Shown one piece after another: positions 26,469 to 37,718 of a DNA stretch of 64,000 bases (its first letter is position 1; every line of letters begins with the position of its first letter). Origin of the DNA: Methylobacterium symbioticum (GTDB lineage Bacteria; Pseudomonadota; Alphaproteobacteria; Rhizobiales; Beijerinckiaceae); contig NZ_CABFPH010000010.1 in NCBI RefSeq assembly GCF_902141845.1, positions 1 through 64,000 of the forward strand, written 5' to 3'. The translations under genes and the position numbers were made by a program. The notes beneath the pieces are model-generated. The model was not told the origin of the DNA. It saw only the letters and a list, made by a program, of their open reading frames with translations, and made no database searches.

Positions 26469-27746
26469 TCAACCGCCCTCGGTGACCAGATCGACGCTGC
26501 GCTTGACGCGGTAGAGCGGGTCGAGGAGCCAGCGGTAGAGCGGACGCGTCTCCAGGGCGATATCGGCCTCGACGCGCATGCCGGCCTCCAGCCGCCGCCG
26601 CTCGCCATAGGCCATCACGCCGTCCGCGTCGGGCCGCACGATGACGCGGTAGATGCCGCCGGGGCGGCCCCGCGCGCCGTCCTTCGCCACGGGCACGTCG
26701 TCCCCTTCGAGGGGCGCGCGCGTCACCTCCGTGACGATTCCGCGGTAGAGGCCGAAGCGCTGGAAGGGGAAGGCGGCGTAGCGCAGCATCACCGCGGCTC
26801 CGGCCTCGATGAAGCCGATCGAGGCGGAATCCACGTAGAGGTTGGCCTGGAGCCGGCCCTCGCTCGGCAGCAGGGTGAGGAGCGTCGCGCCCGCCGCCAC
26901 GCCCTGGCCGGCCTGGGCGCGGATCGAGGTGAGGATGCCGGATTCCGGCGCGCGCACCTCGATGGCCCGGCGGGCCTCGCTCTCGGCGCGTTGCTGCTCG
27001 AGCTGCGCGGCGCTGCGGTCGAGGTCGGCGAGGTCGCGGGCGAGGCGGTCGTCGAAGGTGGCGAGCTGCGATTTGAGGTCGCCGATGCGGCCGGCGAGCT
27101 GGAGGCTGGTCTGCCGGAACTGGGCGAGTTGCGTGCTCGCCTGCATGTAGAGGTAGTTCTGGCTCTGCAGGTCGGCGGCGCGGGCGAGCCCGTTGGTGAC
27201 GGCCTTCGCGAGCACGTCCACCCGCTCGCGCAGGGGCTGGACCAGCTTCTCCTGCAGGTCGATCTGCTCCGTGAGCTGGCGCGCCTGCGCGTCGAGATTG
27301 TCGATCTGCTCGGCGAGCGCACGCTTCTCGGTCTCGGCGGTGGCGGCGCGCAAGGAACGCTGGCGGGCGACGCTGTCGCGCTGGCGTCCCAGCTCCTCGA
27401 TGATCCGGGTCTGGGTCGGGCCGCTCGCCGAGATGGCATCGAGGTCGACCGTGTAGAGGAGCTGGCCGCGCTCGACGCGGGCACCCTCGCGCACGCCCGC
27501 GCTGCCGATGCGGCCGGCGACCGGGCTCGTCAGGGTGATCAGCCCGACATTCGGAGTCAGCAAGCCCTGCGCGTGGATGCGCCGGGTGTAGCTGCCGAGC
27601 ACCGCGAAGAGCAGGACGGCCATCACCAGGGCCGCGCAGACGCAGGCGGTCAGGCGGATGGGCAGGGGCTGAACGATTTGCGCTTCGCCGAGCCACGCGT
27701 CCCGGCGCGCCTCGGCGACCTCGCGGCGAAAGAGCGGCGACGTCAT
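26469..27746 (-). CDS. HlyD-family membrane fusion protein
   Basis: 425 residues. A cytoplasmic N-terminus (about 30 residues) leads to one transmembrane helix (ACVCAALVMAVLLFAVLGSY), a lipoyl/barrel-sandwich half-motif (SPVAGRIGSAGVREGARVER), a long periplasmic coiled coil (about 120-270) and the returning half-motif (IEVRAPESGILTSIRAQAGQ), then a beta domain. This is the adaptor of type I-like and colicin V-like exporters, bridging the ABC protein to an outer-membrane TolC channel, which is not encoded here. It ends right before the C39-peptidase exporter gene, so the two form an operon. Confidence 0.92.
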   Translation of the reverse strand: MTSPLFRREVAEARRDAWLGEAQIVQPLPIRLTACVCAALVMAVLLFAVLGSYTRRIHAQGLLTPNVGLITLTSPVAGRIGSAGVREGARVERGQLLYTVDLDAISASGPTQTRIIEELGRQRDSVARQRSLRAATAETEKRALAEQIDNLDAQARQLTEQIDLQEKLVQPLRERVDVLAKAVTNGLARAADLQSQNYLYMQASTQLAQFRQTSLQLAGRIGDLKSQLATFDDRLARDLADLDRSAAQLEQQRAESEARRAIEVRAPESGILTSIRAQAGQGVAAGATLLTLLPSEGRLQANLYVDSASIGFIEAGAAVMLRYAAFPFQRFGLYRGIVTEVTRAPLEGDDVPVAKDGARGRPGGIYRVIVRPDADGVMAYGERRRLEAGMRVEADIALETRPLYRWLLDPLYRVKRSVDLVTEGG

Positions 27747-28387
27747 CGGGGCCTTCTGGCCGCTCGGGCGGGGGAAGATCAAGGGTCAACGGCGCCCGGG
27801 ACTGTTCCGCGCCTCGCCGCGGCGCGGAATCCGCCGACGGATCCAGCGGATTCCGCCGCATCGTGGCCACGATCCGCCATGTTGCGCCGCACAATTCCAG
27901 ACGCGGCCGGATGCGGGCGACACGGCGCGGACGGCGCGAGGCTTAAAGTCCTATATCCGTATCATCTCAAAGGCTTAGGCCGAAGTCTTAGCCGGCTGGC
28001 CGGGCGATCGCGGGCCCACCCACGGCAGGCTTTCATCCGGACTGCGTCATCCGACCGCAGGCATCCGGATTTGTCTCGTGGGGACGGCCGCTTGCGCGGC
28101 ACCGTTCGGCGGAGCCCTCCGCCACGCTGCCGCCACATTGTGGGTTCCGGCGATGGCATCGGATCCGGAAAAGGGCCGCTCTCCGAAGGTTTTGCCTCTC
28201 GTCCTGAGCGGTTCCATGCCGTCCGCGGCGTATGCACCCAATCGATCGCCGTATTGCCATGCACAATTCGAAGATCTTGATGCGGGTGCCGTGCTGTGGT
28301 CCCTTGAATGCAGAAGCGTTGCTTAGAGCGCTTCATCTGCAGAGCAGGATAACCTGTTCTACAGTCATGCAATCTAGGAGAACATTT
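27747..28387. other. 641-bp divergent control region of the secreted-peptide locus
   Basis: It separates the HlyD start (minus) from the double-glycine peptide start (plus). Open frames here have no ribosome site and a shadow-like composition. The parts at 27930-27990 and 28230-28390 are less GC-rich and probably hold the two promoters; no clean -35/-10 pair was found. The length leaves room for a regulator site or small RNA, which I could not identify. Confidence 0.5.
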
Positions 28388-28627
28388 ATGTCGCAGAACT
28401 TCGATACGATCCGCGAGCTCGATGCTGCCGAGCTCGATCAGGTCGGCGGTGGCCTCGATCTCGGCGTGGGGGTCGGCGTGCACCTCGATGCCAGCCAGGA
28501 ACTCGGAGCCGTGTCGGGTTTGGTCGATCAGGTCGGTGGCCTCGTAGGCGGCCTCGTGGGCGGCCTGCTCGGTGCCGTGGGCGGCGTGGTCGGTGGCGTC
28601 TCCGGCAGCGTCGGCCTGAACAAGTAA
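28388..28627 (+). CDS. Double-glycine leader peptide precursor (bacteriocin/microcin-like)
   Basis: 79 residues. The leader FDTIRELDAAELDQVGG fits the LSxxELxxIxGG consensus recognised by C39 peptidases, so cleavage after Gly20-Gly21 would release a core of about 58 residues. The core is nearly all Gly, Val, Leu, Ala and Ser, with a repeating LVGGLVGGLLGAVGG pattern and no Cys, resembling pore-forming class II bacteriocins or glycine-zipper microcins. AGGAGAA lies 6 nt before the ATG. It is divergent from a C39 exporter and HlyD adaptor, and ends at two strong hairpins. No immunity protein was recognised. A toxin, signal or adhesion role is inference. Confidence 0.8.
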   Translation: MSQNFDTIRELDAAELDQVGGGLDLGVGVGVHLDASQELGAVSGLVDQVGGLVGGLVGGLLGAVGGVVGGVSGSVGLNK

Positions 28628-28634
28628 GGCCGGC

Positions 28635-28668
28635 CCCGGACGGGTCCGCCGCGGCGGACCCGTCCGGG
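28635..28668 (+). terminator. Strong hairpin after the double-glycine peptide gene
   Basis: A perfect 34-nt palindrome with 17-nt arms begins CCCGGACGGGTCC, starts 8 nt after the stop codon, and is followed by TTT. It should end the short peptide transcript or protect its 3' end. Confidence 0.75.
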
Positions 28669-28673
28669 TTTCG

Positions 28674-28714
28674 TGACGCCGCGCCCGGTCCCGACAGGAC
28701 CGGGCGCGGCGTCA
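28674..28714. terminator. Second perfect hairpin, tandem to the first
   Basis: The arms TGACGCCGCGCCCGGTCC and its exact complement (18 bp) enclose a 5-nt loop. It begins 6 nt after the previous hairpin and lies 61 nt from the end of the convergent histidine kinase gene, so it may also serve that gene. No T run follows. Confidence 0.55.
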
Positions 28715-28775
28715 TGCGTTGGGTCCTGTCCCCAGCCGGCGTACCGGACCGCGATCCATCGCTCCGGACGCTGGC

Positions 28776-31511
<2,736 letters not shown>

Positions 31512-31865
31512 CGGGCGCTCTACGGGATGGGCGGGCGGTCGCGGAGCCGCTCCGGCGCACCGGACCGGGCTCGGACGGCAGAGAGGATGGATCCTGTCCG
31601 CGATCGCGGGGGGAGAGGCAGGCGAAGCATCACCCGACCCCTAATCGCGCGAAGCTGAACCAGCGATGGATCGAATTTTATCTTGCGTGACGCCTAAAAC
31701 TGAATGCAATGAATGTCCAGACGCCGATTTCCCTCGCCCAATACGGCGATTTACCACTTAAAGTTGTTGAAGATGCTCGGGTCTTGCATCGCCGCGGGAT
31801 CGGCGGGACTCCGCCCCGGCCCGACCGCTCCTGAGGAAAGCCCGTCAGCCGTGGACGAGGTCCGG
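31512..31865. other. 354-bp divergent gap between kinase and PilZ genes
   Basis: It holds the presumed promoters of both genes; the AT-richer part is 31665-31780. The PilZ frame is open back to 31713, so a longer PilZ N-terminus (ATG at 31773 or 31713) cannot be excluded, but those starts lack a good ribosome site. Confidence 0.45.
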
Positions 31866-32177
31866 ATGTCCGTCTCCGCCGAGCGGCGCAGGGCCCCCCG
31901 CTATCTCGTCACGCTGTCGGCCCAGGTCGTGGCAGCGGAGCGCGTCTACCGGACCGAGGTTCTGGACGTGAGCGCAGGCGGCATGCTGCTCGCCCCGGCG
32001 AGCGGGCTCTCGGTGGTGCGCGACACGGCGCTGGAGATCGCGGCAGCGATGATCGGCCCGGTTCGGGCGCAGGTCGTCGCCGTCAGCGACCACGGGATCC
32101 ATCTGCGGATCGACCCGCCGACGCGCCGCTACGATTCGGCGATCGAGCGGCTGGCGATCCTGTCCCAGGCCTGGTAG
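31866..32177 (+). CDS. PilZ-domain protein
   Basis: 103 residues, a stand-alone PilZ domain. RRRAPRY matches the RxxxR c-di-GMP-binding arm, and LDVSAGGMLL the (D/N)xSxxG motif, so ligand binding is likely. Single-domain PilZ proteins act as c-di-GMP adaptors for motility or exopolysaccharide machinery. ATG at 31866 has GAGGT 5 nt upstream and places the start just before the arm. It is divergent from the hybrid kinase. Confidence 0.82.
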   Translation: MSVSAERRRAPRYLVTLSAQVVAAERVYRTEVLDVSAGGMLLAPASGLSVVRDTALEIAAAMIGPVRAQVVAVSDHGIHLRIDPPTRRYDSAIERLAILSQAW

Positions 32178-32309
32178 CGCCGCCGACCCGGGCGTCGTAC
32201 ACGCCAGAATTGCACGATCCGGGCTTGCGGGCCGGGGCATCGCGGACGCACACCTGTCGCGGTCGCGCCCGGCACGGGCGCCGCGACAGAACCGGGCAGC
32301 AGACATCCC

Positions 32310-33326
32310 ATGCAGTACCGTTCCCTCGGCCGCTCCGGCCTGAAGGTCTCGCCGATCTGCCTCGGCACGATGATGTTCGGAGGCGCCACCGACGAGCCGA
32401 CGAGCGCCCGCATCATCGCCAGCGCCCGCGAGGCCGGCATCAATTTCATCGACACGGCCGACGTCTACAACGAGGGCCGCTCGGAGGAGGTCACCGGCCG
32501 CGCGATCGCCGCAGACCGCGACGCCTGGGTGCTGGCCACCAAGGTCGCCAACCCCATGGGGCCCGGCCCGAACGACCGCGGCCTGTCGCGCGTGCACGTG
32601 ATGCGCGCGGCCGAGGCCAGCCTGCGCCGCCTCGGCACCGAGGCGATCGACATCTACTACCTGCACAAGGAGGATCACGGCACGCCGCTCGAGGAGACGG
32701 TGCGCGCCATGGGCGACCTCGTGCGCCAGGGCAAGATCCGGCATTTCGGCGTCTCGAACCACCGGGCCTGGCGCGTCGCCGAGATCTGCCGGATCTGCGA
32801 CGCCCTCGGCATCGACCGGCCGGTGGTGAGCCAGCCCTATTACAACGCCCTCAACCGCATGCCCGAGACCGAGCACCTGCCGGCCTGCGCCCATTTCGGC
32901 CTCGGCGTGGTGCCCTACTCGCCCCTCGCCCGCGGCGTGCTCACCGCCAAGTACGATCCCGACGCCCCCCCGCCCGCCGATACCCGCGCGGGGCGGCAGG
33001 ATGCCCGCATGATGCAGACCGAGTGGCGGCCGGAATCCCTGCGCATCGCGCGGACGTTGAAAGCCCATGCGGAGGCGCGCGGCATCACCGCCGGGCAGTT
33101 CGCGAGCGCCTGGGTGCTGAACAACCGCCTGATCACCGCGGTGATCGCGGGGCCCCGCACGGAGGCGCAGTGGCAGGACTATCTCGGCGCGCTCGCCTAC
33201 CGCTTCACGCCCGAGGACGAGGCGCTGGTGGACGGCCTCGTCGCGATCGGCCACCCCTCGACGCCGGGCTACAACGACCCGGCCTACCCGATCGAGGGCC
33301 GCCTGCCGGCGAGCGGGGCGGCCTGA
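32310..33326 (+). CDS. Aldo/keto reductase
   Basis: 338 residues, a TIM-barrel NADPH-dependent oxidoreductase. The catalytic tetrad is visible: Asp and Tyr in FIDTADVYNEGRSEE, Lys in VLATKVANPMG, His in IYYLHKEDHGTPLEE. The start MQYRSLGRSGLKVSPICLGT is typical of AKR family members near YajO/YhdN. The physiological substrate is unknown. It is cytoplasmic and monocistronic by context; its end faces the convergent Mfd-like gene 16 bp away. Confidence 0.9.
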   Translation: MQYRSLGRSGLKVSPICLGTMMFGGATDEPTSARIIASAREAGINFIDTADVYNEGRSEEVTGRAIAADRDAWVLATKVANPMGPGPNDRGLSRVHVMRAAEASLRRLGTEAIDIYYLHKEDHGTPLEETVRAMGDLVRQGKIRHFGVSNHRAWRVAEICRICDALGIDRPVVSQPYYNALNRMPETEHLPACAHFGLGVVPYSPLARGVLTAKYDPDAPPPADTRAGRQDARMMQTEWRPESLRIARTLKAHAEARGITAGQFASAWVLNNRLITAVIAGPRTEAQWQDYLGALAYRFTPEDEALVDGLVAIGHPSTPGYNDPAYPIEGRLPASGAA

Positions 33327-33342
33327 GGGCCAGCGCCCGCCC

Positions 33343-36300
33343 CTATCCCGCCACCTCGCAGGCCTCGGCGATGCGGTCGAGGAGGTCGGCGGCGAGCTGC
33401 CCGCGGGCGGCGGCGTCGGCGGCCTCGCGCTTCAGGATCACCCGGTCGTCGCGCAGCGTCAGCCCGTCGCCGAGGGCGAGCCGGCGCGGGCGGCGGCCCG
33501 GATGGAAATCCGCGGCCACGCCCTGCGGGCCGCCGCTGAGCCGGGCGATGCCGAGCGCTTGGCACTGCACGCGGAGGCGGGCCAGGGTCACCAGGGTCTC
33601 GACGGCCTCCGGCATGCGTCCGAAGCGGTCGTCCGTCTCGGCGCAGAGGGCGTCGATCTCGGCCGTGCCCGTCAGCCGCAGCAGGCGGGTGTAGAGGCCG
33701 AGCCGCACCTCGGGCTCGGGCATGTAGTCCACGGGAATCGAACCGGCGAGGCCGAGACGGATCTCGGGCCGCCAATCCTCGGCCGGCTCGCCCTTGGCGG
33801 CACGCAGCGCCAGCTGCAGGATGTGCTGGTAGAGGCCGAGCCCGATCAGCTTGACATGGCCGGCCTGGGCATCGCCGACGAGGTCGCCCGCGCCGCGATG
33901 GTCGAGGTCGCGCGCCGAGATGGTGAAGCCCGCCCCGAGCCGGTCGAGGGCCTCCAGGGTGCGCAGGCGCTTCTCGGCCCCGGGCGACAGGGGCCGGTCG
34001 GGATCGTTGAGCAGGTAGGCGACGCCCCGCCGCTGGCCGCGGCCGACGCGCCCGCGCAGCTGGTGGAGCTGGGCGAGGCCGAAGCGCTCGGCGTTCCAGA
34101 CCAGCATGGTGTTGGCCCGCGGCACGTCGAGCCCGCTCTCGATGATGCTGGTGGCCAGCAGCACGTCGCCCGCCCCGTCCGCGAAGCGGATCATCGCCTC
34201 GTCCATGGCGGCGGGCGTCATCGCGCCGTGGGCCAGGGTGACCGAGAGTTCCGGCACCGCCTTGCCGAGGCGCGCGGCCATCGGCTCCAGATCCTCGATG
34301 CGCGGGCAGACCACGAAGCTCTGGCCGCCGCGGCGGTGCTCGCGCATCAGGGCCGCGCGCACGGTCTCCGTCTCGAAGGGGGCGATCACCGTGCGGATCG
34401 GCTGGCGCACGGCCGGCGGCGTGGCGATGACGCTGAGCGCGCGCAGGCCCACCAGCGCCGATTGCAGGGTGCGCGGGATCGGCGTCGCGGTCAGCGTCAG
34501 CACGTGGCCACCGCCCGCGAGCGCGCGGACCTCGTCCTTGATCTTGGCACCGAAGCGCTGCTCCTCGTCGATCACGGTCAGCCCGAGATCGGCGAAGCGC
34601 ACGCCCTTGCCGGCGAGCGCATGCGTGCCGACCACGACGCGGATCGAGCCGTCGGCGAGCCCGGCCTTCACGCGCTTGGCCTCCGCCGGCCCGACGAGGC
34701 GCGAGAGCTGGCCCACCGCGAAGCCGAACCGGGCGAGACGCCGCTCCAGGGTCTGGACGTGCTGGCGCACGAGCACCGTGGTCGGTGCCACCAGCGCCAC
34801 CTGCCGGCCCGCGAACAGGGCGGCGGCGATGGCGCGCAACGCCACCTCGGTCTTGCCGAAGCCGACATCGCCGCAGACCAGCCGGTCCATCGGCCGGCCC
34901 GAGCCGAGATCGGCGAGGACCGCCTCGGTCGCGGCGGCCTGGTCCGGCGTCAGGGTGAAACCGAAGCCGGCGGCGAAGCGCTCCATGTCGCGGTCGGACG
35001 CCGTGATCGCCGGCGCGCTCGCCCCGGCACGGCTCTCGGCGAGCGCCACCATGGCGCGGGCGGTGCGGGCGATCATCGCCTCCGCCTCGCTGTGGCGCCG
35101 CGTCCAGGAGGCGCTCGCGAGACGGTCGAGGCCGACCGCCTCCGGATCCGAGCCGTAGCGCCAGACCCGGTCGGCCTGGGCGACGGGCAGCATCAGGACG
35201 TCGTCGTTGGCAAAGCGCAGGCGCAGCGCCTCCCCGGCCTCCGAGCCCGGTCCCGAGCCGACCGGCTCCAGACCCTCGAAGACGCACAGGCCGTTGTCGC
35301 GGTCGACGGCCACGTCGCCGGTGCGCAACTCCACCTCGCCGAGGGGCAGGGCCGGCCCCCGCGCCTCGGCGGCGCCCGCGTGCTGCCCGTAGAGGTCGGC
35401 CGCGGCGAAGACGGCGAGGCCCTGCTCCGGCACCCGGAAGCCCGCCTCGATCGGTGCGGCGAGGGCGACGATCTCGCCAGGCTTGGCGCCCTCGGCCTCC
35501 GCCCACCGGCCGATCGGCCGAACCCGGCGCTCGGCGGCGCGCTCGGCCTGCCGGGCAAGGCGGCGCAGGGCGCGCTCGGGACCGGCCAGAACCACGCGCT
35601 CGCCGGCCTTCAGGCGCTCGCGCAGCACCTTGCCGAACGCCGCGTTCGGTCGGCTCTGACGGACGAAGGCCGGCAGCACGAGATCCGCCCCGTCCGCCTC
35701 CGTCGCCGCGGCGAGGCGGCGGGCCTTCACGGCCTTCGCCCACGCCTTCGGGTCGAGATAGAGCCCGTCCGGCTCGTGCGGGGCGCCGCCGCTCTCGCGC
35801 CCGTCGGCGATCTGCTCGAAGAAGGCCTGGGCGCGAGCCTCGACGCCGGCCTCGACGACGAGGCGGCCATCCGGGATGCAGTCGAGCAGAGCCGTCAGGG
35901 TCGGGTAGAACCGCGCGAGCCGGTGCTCCTGGCCGGTGAAGGGCCGCAGGCGCTCCTCGGAGCCCGGCGCGAGGATGATCTCGGTGGCGGGATCGATCAC
36001 CAGATGGTCGGTCTCGTCGCGCGAGCGCTGCGAGACCGGATCGTAGGCGCGGATGCTGGCGACCCGTCCCCCCTCGTGCTCGACCCGGCAGGGCAGCGGC
36101 GCGGCGGCGGGAAAGACGTCGAGGGTGCGCCCGCGGATCGCGAATTCGCCGGGCTCGTCTACCCGGTCGTCGAGGATGTAGCCGAGGCGGGTGAGCGCCG
36201 CGCTCATGGCCTCGGCCTCGATCCGGTCGCCGACGCGGATCTCGACGCGGGCGTCGGCCCAGGTCTCCGGCGGCGGCACGCGCTGGATCAGGGCCGGCGC

Positions 36301-36624
36301 CGTGGTGAGCAGGATGCCGGGCAGATTGTCCCGGTCGGTCAGCCAGCGCAGCACGCCGGCCCGTGCGCCCATGACGCCGCGCGAGGGCGAGGCACGATCG
36401 AAGGGCAGGCAGTCCCAGGCCGGGAAGACGGCGACGGTCAGGGCGGGATCGAGGGCCCGCAGGATCGCGGCGATGGCCTCCAGCCGGTGCTCGTCGCGGG
36501 CGATGTGGACGAGGGGGCGGCTCCGTTCGGCGAGCCCCAGCAAGGCCACCGCCAGGGCGCCGGTCGGCACCAGCGGCGCCTCCGTCTCGGGGGTCCGGTC
36601 CGCACTCGCTCTGCGCTTGGCCAT
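33343..36624 (-). CDS. Mfd-family DNA translocase (transcription-repair coupling factor-like)
   Basis: 1093 residues. The N-terminal UvrB-like region has FPAWDCLPFDRASPS and LLTTAPALIQRVPPPETW; a CarD-like RNA-polymerase-interaction region (LRTGDVAVDRDNGLCVFEGL) follows; then RecG-like helicase motifs MDRLVCGDVGFGKTEVALRA (Walker A), VIDEEQRFGAKIKDEV (DEEQ box), LTATPIPRTLQSAL, and QLHQLRGRVGRGQRRG (motif VI), and a TRCF domain at the end. Classical Mfd removes stalled RNA polymerase and recruits UvrA. The protein is somewhat short, and the polymerase-interaction region departs from the usual VHVDHGIGRFxGL, so it may be a paralogue rather than the main Mfd. Start MAKRRAS at 36624. Confidence 0.87.
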   Translation of the reverse strand: MAKRRASADRTPETEAPLVPTGALAVALLGLAERSRPLVHIARDEHRLEAIAAILRALDPALTVAVFPAWDCLPFDRASPSRGVMGARAGVLRWLTDRDNLPGILLTTAPALIQRVPPPETWADARVEIRVGDRIEAEAMSAALTRLGYILDDRVDEPGEFAIRGRTLDVFPAAAPLPCRVEHEGGRVASIRAYDPVSQRSRDETDHLVIDPATEIILAPGSEERLRPFTGQEHRLARFYPTLTALLDCIPDGRLVVEAGVEARAQAFFEQIADGRESGGAPHEPDGLYLDPKAWAKAVKARRLAAATEADGADLVLPAFVRQSRPNAAFGKVLRERLKAGERVVLAGPERALRRLARQAERAAERRVRPIGRWAEAEGAKPGEIVALAAPIEAGFRVPEQGLAVFAAADLYGQHAGAAEARGPALPLGEVELRTGDVAVDRDNGLCVFEGLEPVGSGPGSEAGEALRLRFANDDVLMLPVAQADRVWRYGSDPEAVGLDRLASASWTRRHSEAEAMIARTARAMVALAESRAGASAPAITASDRDMERFAAGFGFTLTPDQAAATEAVLADLGSGRPMDRLVCGDVGFGKTEVALRAIAAALFAGRQVALVAPTTVLVRQHVQTLERRLARFGFAVGQLSRLVGPAEAKRVKAGLADGSIRVVVGTHALAGKGVRFADLGLTVIDEEQRFGAKIKDEVRALAGGGHVLTLTATPIPRTLQSALVGLRALSVIATPPAVRQPIRTVIAPFETETVRAALMREHRRGGQSFVVCPRIEDLEPMAARLGKAVPELSVTLAHGAMTPAAMDEAMIRFADGAGDVLLATSIIESGLDVPRANTMLVWNAERFGLAQLHQLRGRVGRGQRRGVAYLLNDPDRPLSPGAEKRLRTLEALDRLGAGFTISARDLDHRGAGDLVGDAQAGHVKLIGLGLYQHILQLALRAAKGEPAEDWRPEIRLGLAGSIPVDYMPEPEVRLGLYTRLLRLTGTAEIDALCAETDDRFGRMPEAVETLVTLARLRVQCQALGIARLSGGPQGVAADFHPGRRPRRLALGDGLTLRDDRVILKREAADAAARGQLAADLLDRIAEACEVAG

Positions 36625-36650
36625 GGGGGATCTTGGGATCACGCTCGCAC

Positions 36651-36684
36651 GGGGCGTCCGCCGCTCGCCTGCGGCGGACGCCCC
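36651..36684. repeat. Perfect 14-bp-arm hairpin upstream of the Mfd-family gene
   Basis: GGGGCGTCCGCCGC and its exact complement flank a 6-nt loop, followed by GAAAGGGG. It lies between the gapR stop and the Mfd-like start, both on the minus strand, so it may end gapR transcription or belong to the dispersed palindrome families. It has no T run. Confidence 0.5.
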
Positions 36685-36798
36685 GAAAGGGGTCTGCTTC
36701 GAGAACCCGCGAGCCCGCATCCGGCTCCGCCTTCCGCGGAGCTGTCCCCGGATTTTCGCTCAGACGCCTGACTCAGGCGCCTCGGTCAGGCGGCTTGC

Positions 36799-37092
36799 TC
36801 AGGCGGCCTGCGCGACCGGATGGGCGACCGGCGCGGGGCTCGGCGCGTCCATGGCGCGGAGATAGAGGTCGAGCAGCGTCTCCTGCTCGTCGCGCTCGTC
36901 CTTGTCCTGCTTGCGCAGCTTCAGGATCTCCTTGAGCACCTTCACGTCGAGACCCTCGCCCTTCGCCTCGGCGAAGATCTCCTTCTTGGTCTCCATCAGG
37001 TCCTTGATCTCCTCGTCGAGGCGCTCGATGCGCTCGATGATGGAGCGGATGCGGTCGCCTGCGACGCCCACGGTGTCGGTCGTGTCGGACAT
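36799..37092 (-). CDS. gapR: GapR/DUF2312 nucleoid-associated protein
   Basis: 97 residues. IRSIIERIERLDEEIKDLME, then KKEIFAEAKGEGLDVKVLKE and ILKLRKQDKDERDEQETLLD, ending LYLRAM, is the GapR/DUF2312 pattern, followed by a short Pro/Ala tail. In Caulobacter GapR forms a tetrameric clamp on overtwisted DNA ahead of polymerases and stimulates topoisomerases. CAAGGAGTGAGC precedes the ATG at 37092. Adjacency to an Mfd-type translocase, another factor acting on elongating polymerase, may be chance. Confidence 0.9.
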   Translation of the reverse strand: MSDTTDTVGVAGDRIRSIIERIERLDEEIKDLMETKKEIFAEAKGEGLDVKVLKEILKLRKQDKDERDEQETLLDLYLRAMDAPSPAPVAHPVAQAA

Positions 37093-37208
37093 GCTCACTC
37101 CTTGGCTGATCCGGGCCGGCACCCTCGCGGATCAGGGTCAACGGAGGGTTAAGCACCCGCACCGAACAGGCGCCTGTGCGGAAGCCAGGCCCCAAGTGAT
37201 TGACAGGA

Positions 37209-37237
37209 TTGAAACTCCGTTTTCCGGCGCGTATTCT
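37209..37237 (+). promoter_or_regulatory. Possible sigma-70-type promoter
   Basis: TTGAAA, 17 nt, TATTCT. The start point would be near 37244, about 100 nt before the unknown gene at 37.3 kb. Assigned by spacing and consensus only. Confidence 0.35.
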
Positions 37238-37340
37238 CGGCCCGTTGAGCAATAACGAGTCCAGTCTTAATCGTAACAAATGTTGATCTCGGGCCGACTT
37301 TGAGCGCCGGGATATCCATGCTTCGGGGTGCGTGACGACG

Positions 37341-37718
37341 ATGATGGAGGGTGAGGTGGACGGCGAGCGTCTCTCTGAGGTGTCCAGGCTCGCGGACGTC
37401 CTGGCGGATCAGGTTCTGCGCGAGAGCATGATCGGCGAGACGTCGATGACCAAGCTGACCGCGCTCGGCAAGGCGGCGCTGCTGCTGCAGGACTACGACC
37501 AGCCCGTGCCGGACCTCGTCGTCGACGTGCTCACACGCGCCACCCAAGGGGACGACGAGGGCGAGGACGGGGCGGAGACCGGGCCGCGGGACGGGGCGGA
37601 CGGCCGGGATTCCTTCGACGTGAGCGATCTCGGCATGGGCGAGGATCCCGAGGGCCGCGACGCGCGCCCGCGCCTGCTGCCGCGCCTGATGCAGTCCCTG
37701 CGCCTGCCGCGCGGCTGA
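37341..37718 (+). CDS. Acidic protein of unknown function
   Basis: 125 residues. The first 60 residues look helical (VSRLADVLADQVLRESMIGE, TALGKAALLLQDYDQPVPDL); the second half is acidic and disordered (GDDEGEDGAETGPRDGADGR) with a basic end. No family was recognised. In-frame starts are GTG 37332, ATG 37341 and ATG 37344; none has a strong ribosome site. Codon use matches the neighbours, and the helical first half argues for a real gene. It lies just upstream of the rut operon without an obvious link. Confidence 0.55.
   Translation: MMEGEVDGERLSEVSRLADVLADQVLRESMIGETSMTKLTALGKAALLLQDYDQPVPDLVVDVLTRATQGDDEGEDGAETGPRDGADGRDSFDVSDLGMGEDPEGRDARPRLLPRLMQSLRLPRG

Noticed and set aside
27962-28483. 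Minus-strand frame overlapping the double-glycine peptide
   Set aside because: No start context or homology; conflicts with a peptide gene that has a good ribosome site and leader.
33502-36771. Very long plus-strand open frame antisense to the Mfd-family gene
   Set aside because: Composition is Arg/Gly/Ala/His-rich shadow of the opposite strand, with no domain; the minus-strand product has clear helicase motifs.
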